From positions 1 to 29,604 of the forward strand of contig JBBQTU010000020.1 of assembly GCA_038213005.1 (NCBI GenBank): 29,604 nucleotides of DNA, in the 5' to 3' direction. The translations under genes were made by a program, and so were the position numbers. Each line of letters starts with the position of its first letter. Position 1 is the first letter of the stretch. The notes under the pieces are model-generated. The model was not told the origin of the DNA, ran no database searches, and saw nothing but the letters and a program-made list of their open reading frames with translations. This stretch comes from JBBQTU01 sp038213005. GTDB lineage: Bacteria > Planctomycetota > Phycisphaerae > Tepidisphaerales > Tepidisphaeraceae. Shown here piece by piece: positions 25,504 through 29,604 of the stretch.

Positions 25504-28500
25504 ATGAAATCTGTTTCTGTTATGGCGAATATTCTTGCGGCGGTCATGGGTTCTGGAGGCAGGGCGGAAGAATCAATGGCATCGGCTGGAATTCCAGTGC
25601 GAATCAAGTTGGAGAAGCCGGGGTACACCACGGTAGTGATCGAACGAGAGGATGGGGCTCGGGTTTGCAATCTGATTTCTGAAACGTTATTGCCGGCCGG
25701 GGAGCACAGCTTCACCTGGGATGGGTACGACGTGGGGTATCAGACCAATACCCCCGAACCGTATCTGCGAACACTGGCGGGTGCGGGGAAGTATCGCGTG
25801 CGCGGCTTGACGCATGATGGCATCAAGATGGTGTACGAATTCTCGGTTTATTCGCCGGGGGTGACACCTTGGAAGAATGAGGCGGGGACCGGTTCATGGC
25901 TGGGTGACCATAGCGTGGATGCGGACTGTTTGTTTTTGCCGGCGGGTAGCGGTTCAACAAAAGGGTCGGGGGCGCAGATGCTCCTGAGTACGGCGACGGC
26001 CGAAGCGGGGACAGGGATTGCGTGGACGGATCTGGAAGGCACGAAACTCGGAAGCCTGGTGTGGGGCTGGGATGGTGCCTTTGCGTTGGCGCGGGATACC
26101 GGGACCAAGGCTGACCCGGATATTTATGCCTTTGCACTGAATTTTGGCGTGCTACGTGTTTTGAAGAAGGATGGCGGCAGCGCGGAGGTATTCCGCTGGC
26201 AGCCGACGCGCCCTTGGCCGGCGATGAGCGATATCTGGGCGTTTGTGGATGTGGCAGTGCGCAATAACGTTGCAGTCATCGCCAATAGTGAGAACAGAGA
26301 CAATATTGATACAACCAGCGGCAATCTGCTGGTGGTGGATGTGGCGACCCAAAAGGCGATTGCGAACTTTCAGGCCGGTCCGACGCGCGGGATTGCCTTT
26401 GGTCCGGATGGCAAACTCTATGCAGTCGTCGGGCGGGATGTCCGCCAATATGGCCTGAATGCAAGCAGTGGCCAACTGACCGACGAAGGGGCCGTACTTA
26501 CAGGTCTTGAAGCACCCCGGCGCGTGCGTTTTGATGGTGCGGGAAATCTGTATGTAGGCGTCTGGGGCAAGAGTCACCAGATACAGATGTATGACCGGCA
26601 GTTCAAACTGGTGCGGACCATTGGCAAGCCAGGTGGGCCGCAGGTGGGTAAGTATGATGAGCAGAGGATGGATCGTCCCGAGGGATTTGGCGTAGACGAG
26701 CGGGGAGTATTGTGGGTTGGTGAAAACTCCCATTTCCCCAAGCGAATGAGTTTGTGGGATACAAAGACGGGGGCTTTTATTAAGGGGATTTATGGCCGGC
26801 CGCAATATGGTGGCGGCGGAATGATTGATCCGCATGACAAGACCATTTTCTATCACCCTAATCTGGTTCCTGCCAGCGAGCACGGAGTGCTGGAGTTCAA
26901 ATTGGATTGGAAAACCGGTGAGTCGAAACTGGTGAATATCCCGCTGCGAACCACCCTGGTCACACGGCAGGAGGCTCAGAACTTCACACGAGAGCCCAAT
27001 GATGCGCCGAAAACCGAACCGCATCAGTTAATGCCGGATTATGACAAGCCGTTTCAGAACACAATGCTGATCTCGCCCCCCACATGGGCGGTGTATGGGG
27101 GCGGACATAAGTTTTTGTACTCGCAGGGCGTTCCACGGCACGGATACAGCGATGTGGCGATGATCTGGAATGCCGATGGTGAGTTGCTCAAGCCGGTGGC
27201 TGCCTTTGGGTTTGCCCATTCGCTGGTAGGCGGGGACTGGCCGCTGGCCAAATCCGCGAAGTATTTTGAGCAGTTCAAGCAGCGCGTGGGCGAGGACAAG
27301 GACAAACTGGGGTTTGTCTGGAGTGATTTGAATGCGGATCAAATTATGGATCCTCAGGAACTTCAATTGATTCCAGTGGACCGGAAGCGGCCGATGGTCA
27401 TGGGTTGCAGCATCGAGCCGGATATGGCAGTGACGTTTCTGCACCTGACCAAAGGACGATTGCCTGCCCCGACATTCAATGACAAGGGGATTCCGGTTTG
27501 GGATGTGAACAAGATTGAATCGGTGGCCCAGCAGAGCGAGATCGGCTTCCATGGTGAGGCCGGCGTGCCGCTGGTTGGAGACCACCAGGCGGTGTTGTCC
27601 ATGTATGGATGGGAGCATTACACCCCCATTCAGGGATATGCGCGTGGCGGGAAGCTGCAATGGACCTATCGAACTTATCCAGAGACCGCGATACCGATGA
27701 TCCCAGGGCAGGTTGTGATGGGATATTTGACGGGCGGCCCAATCGTCAAGCCACGCAATGGAGAGGCCGGCGATGTCTGGATGACGGCGGGGAGCAAGGG
27801 CTCGAATTATCTATTCACGATGGACGGGTTGTTTCTCAAAACCCTTGGCGGAGATATCCGAACGACCCCATTATGGCGCATGAATGAGGCCAAACGCGGG
27901 ATGGTGATTGACGGGGTCAGCTTTGAGGATGAAGGTTTCCTGAACTGTATTCAACAGATGGAGGATGGCACGATATACTTGGTGGTTGGCAAGGAACACA
28001 GCTCGATCTGCCGATTAGAAGGGCTGGAAACAGTCAAACGTCATGACTGGGGTGGTTTTGCGATTTCCTCCGATCAGGTGGTGGGGATGGAGAAGCAGCG
28101 TGTGGAGATGCCGCGGACGCAGATGCGGCGGCAGTTGGATGTGTTTGTGGGCGGGGCATCGCCGAAGGTGGACGGCAATCTGGGAGACTGGGTTCTGCCC
28201 GACAGTGCCTGGGCAGAAATGGGCAGCCAGAAGGCAGCGGTAAGAATTACCGATCGCAAGGTGTATGCGGCTTATAAGACGGGCGATGCACTGCTGTTGC
28301 AGAATGTGGCGAATGATCCGCGATTTGCATTCAAGACAGGCGGGGCACTCGATCTGTATCTGGGCATGAAATACGACGTGGGTAGTCTGCGTCAGTTGCC
28401 CGATGCGGGCGACCGTCGGCTGCTGGTAACAAAGATTAGCGGGAAACCTCGGGCAATTCTGTATCGCCCGGTGGCACCTGATGCACCGGCGAGCGAGAAA

Positions 28501-29325
28501 TGTCTCTTTGAATCGCCAATTGGTAAAGAGGTGTTTGATTCGGTAACAGACGTGAGTGACTCACTTGAGTTTGGGCAAAATGGCGGCGATTACGAGTTCT
28601 CGATCCCGCTGAGTGTGTTGACCGGCCAGCCGATTGAGAAAATCGGGTATCAGATCCATCACCAGGAAGACCGTTACGTGCTTGGGGATGTCGGGATTAT
28701 CCGAGGCGATGGCAGGCAGAACACCCAGCGGCAGGCATGGAACAACATTGACACTGCGATGACCAGTGATACGCCGACGGAAGTGCGAATGAGGCCCATG
28801 ACCTGGGGCGCCTGGCATCTGCCACCGGTGGAAGCGATTCAAAGCGACCAACTGGAACCGGCCAAGACGATGGATGCGGCACAGCTTAAACGCGGGCTGG
28901 TTTATGACTATTTTGAAGTGGAATCTGCGGAACTGAAAGATTGGGCCTGGACAAGTCAACATCCGGTGGCCAGCGGTGTGGTAGAGACGCCGAATGCAGG
29001 CGTCCGTAAGCGAAATGCCAATATGGGGCTGCGCTTCAGTGGATACCTCAAAGTCCCGGCGGATGGATGGTATCGCTTTGATCTATGGGGAGCATCGAAG
29101 GTGAGATTGAAGCTGGGCGACCGGGTTGTGGTGCTGGTTGAGAAGCAACTCGCAGAACAGGGGGCGCTTGAACGCTACGGATTCATTGAGTTAAAGGCCG
29201 GCAACTATCCGATTGCCGTTGAGCAGTGTCGAAGTGATAGCGGCCCAGACCCGAGTTTGGATTTGGGCTGGAGCAGGCCGGGTATTCCGGCCCAGGCGAT
29301 ACCGGCCGATGCGTTTATGCACTGA
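25504..29325 (+). CDS. Large secreted multidomain protein (FlgD-like, propeller, CBM9-like, PA14-like)
   Basis: A 1273-residue protein starting at ATG 25504 with GAGG 5 nt upstream; an in-frame ATG at 25489 is less well placed. The N-terminus (MKSVSVMANILAAVMGSGGR) looks like a short Sec signal peptide. Residues about 30-125 form a FlgD-type Ig-like domain (KPGYTTVVIEREDGARVCNL, TLLPAGEHSFTWDGYDV). About 150-870 is beta-propeller-like, with NHL-style units (GIAFGPDGKLYAV, VRFDGAGNLYVGV, GFGVDERGVLWVG). About 877-1090 resembles a CBM9/DOMON domain (PKVDGNLGDWVLPDSAW). About 1127-1273 is PA14-like (LKRGLVYDYFEVESA, GYLKVPADGWYRFDLWG, LKAGNYPIAVEQCR). It is probably exported and binds glycan at the surface. 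It lies 82 nt after the glycosidase-like gene with no terminator, so an operon is likely. Confidence 0.75.
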   Translation: MKSVSVMANILAAVMGSGGRAEESMASAGIPVRIKLEKPGYTTVVIEREDGARVCNLISETLLPAGEHSFTWDGYDVGYQTNTPEPYLRTLAGAGKYRVRGLTHDGIKMVYEFSVYSPGVTPWKNEAGTGSWLGDHSVDADCLFLPAGSGSTKGSGAQMLLSTATAEAGTGIAWTDLEGTKLGSLVWGWDGAFALARDTGTKADPDIYAFALNFGVLRVLKKDGGSAEVFRWQPTRPWPAMSDIWAFVDVAVRNNVAVIANSENRDNIDTTSGNLLVVDVATQKAIANFQAGPTRGIAFGPDGKLYAVVGRDVRQYGLNASSGQLTDEGAVLTGLEAPRRVRFDGAGNLYVGVWGKSHQIQMYDRQFKLVRTIGKPGGPQVGKYDEQRMDRPEGFGVDERGVLWVGENSHFPKRMSLWDTKTGAFIKGIYGRPQYGGGGMIDPHDKTIFYHPNLVPASEHGVLEFKLDWKTGESKLVNIPLRTTLVTRQEAQNFTREPNDAPKTEPHQLMPDYDKPFQNTMLISPPTWAVYGGGHKFLYSQGVPRHGYSDVAMIWNADGELLKPVAAFGFAHSLVGGDWPLAKSAKYFEQFKQRVGEDKDKLGFVWSDLNADQIMDPQELQLIPVDRKRPMVMGCSIEPDMAVTFLHLTKGRLPAPTFNDKGIPVWDVNKIESVAQQSEIGFHGEAGVPLVGDHQAVLSMYGWEHYTPIQGYARGGKLQWTYRTYPETAIPMIPGQVVMGYLTGGPIVKPRNGEAGDVWMTAGSKGSNYLFTMDGLFLKTLGGDIRTTPLWRMNEAKRGMVIDGVSFEDEGFLNCIQQMEDGTIYLVVGKEHSSICRLEGLETVKRHDWGGFAISSDQVVGMEKQRVEMPRTQMRRQLDVFVGGASPKVDGNLGDWVLPDSAWAEMGSQKAAVRITDRKVYAAYKTGDALLLQNVANDPRFAFKTGGALDLYLGMKYDVGSLRQLPDAGDRRLLVTKISGKPRAILYRPVAPDAPASEKCLFESPIGKEVFDSVTDVSDSLEFGQNGGDYEFSIPLSVLTGQPIEKIGYQIHHQEDRYVLGDVGIIRGDGRQNTQRQAWNNIDTAMTSDTPTEVRMRPMTWGAWHLPPVEAIQSDQLEPAKTMDAAQLKRGLVYDYFEVESAELKDWAWTSQHPVASGVVETPNAGVRKRNANMGLRFSGYLKVPADGWYRFDLWGASKVRLKLGDRVVVLVEKQLAEQGALERYGFIELKAGNYPIAVEQCRSDSGPDPSLDLGWSRPGIPAQAIPADAFMH

Positions 29326-29387
29326 ATGAGCCAATGCCATTAACCAATTCTTCGGTCCCAACAGAACAATTCTTTTGAGGAGATGGA

Positions 29388-29604
29388 ATGAACACGAGGC
29401 AAACGATGAACCGTCCCTGGATGGGCAATGTCCGCGGCCTATTGCTGGGAGCATGTCTGATCACGGCAACCCCAGCGTGGGGGTTGGAGTTTTTGCCGGG
29501 GATCACCACTGTCCCTGCCGACTTTGCTAAAGCATGGGGAGTGGATGCCAAGCAAGCCAATAAGTCATTTGGCTGTAATGGCATTATCGCGGCAGAGACG
29601 ATCT
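29388..29604 (+). CDS. Exported protein, N-terminal part, runs off right edge
   Basis: ATG 29388 follows GAGGAG (29377-29382) by 5 nt; an ATG at 29383 is out of frame and quickly closed. The 72 visible residues begin MNTRQTMNRPWMGNVRGLLL and GACLITATPAWG, a Sec signal peptide with basic n-region, hydrophobic core and an A-x-G-like cleavage site before LEFLPG. The mature part (ITTVPADFAKAWGVDAKQAN) is not recognised. Cysteines C23 and C61 are present. It is third in the plus-strand set, 62 nt after the large secreted protein, with no terminator between, so it probably belongs to the same carbohydrate-related operon. Confidence 0.7.
   Translation, partial: MNTRQTMNRPWMGNVRGLLLGACLITATPAWGLEFLPGITTVPADFAKAWGVDAKQANKSFGCNGIIAAETI

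Overview
The window looks like chromosomal DNA of a planctomycete, most likely a Phycisphaerae-type bacterium or a metagenome bin of one. This is an inference from gene content: a diderm lipid A gene (lpxA), a pseudopilin carrying the planctomycete-style C-terminal H-X9-D motif, high-GC housekeeping genes, and secreted FlgD-like/CBM9-like/PA14-like proteins next to carbohydrate enzymes. No rRNA or tRNA gene was found.

Layout. (1) 1-1661, minus strand: a three-gene set of a truncated Hanks-type kinase, a membrane-anchored coiled-coil protein and an unknown protein running off the left edge, which carries short repeats. (2) 2022-4450: an RNase Z-like metallo-hydrolase and lpxA form a tight minus-strand pair, divergent from an isochorismatase-family hydrolase. 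(3) 4.5-7.4 kb is a decayed accessory stretch: a REP-associated transposase fragment run into a GntR/LacI-type regulator remnant, a frameshifted pseudopilin gene with a good terminator, then about 1.2 kb with no clear gene. That stretch holds a consensus-like promoter followed by an rRNA-type boxA motif and a TTCGGA-like repeat tract. (4) 7.46-12.18 kb: birA converges on an alpha/beta hydrolase that is translationally coupled to uvrA. (5) 12.6-12.9 kb is a fatty acid desaturase remnant. (6) 12.96-19.33 kb is a minus-strand nrdR, FlgI-like lipoprotein, smc set, with a candidate NrdR box in front of nrdR. (7) 19.6-20.6 kb is a border zone: a small DUF3553-like gene, a palindromic MITE-like element, an AraC-type remnant and an IS21 istB remnant. 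(8) 20.87-29.6 kb is an apparently lower-GC accessory cluster. On the minus strand are a uroporphyrinogen-decarboxylase-like protein and a short GH63-like protein. On the plus strand are a TIM-barrel glycosidase-like protein, a 1273-residue secreted multidomain protein and the start of another exported protein.

How the genes relate. The cluster in (8) is divergent around 22.95-23.1 kb. Two promoters there face away from each other and share a 21-bp element (20 of 21 identical) that covers the spacer and the -10 box, so the two arms are probably co-regulated. The cluster probably serves uptake or breakdown of a glycan or glycoside, but its substrate cannot be read from the sequence. The cores in (2), (4) and (6) are ordinary cell functions: lipid A synthesis, RNA processing, biotinylation, DNA repair, chromosome segregation and control of ribonucleotide reductase. 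Mobile-element debris marks the borders between core and accessory blocks.
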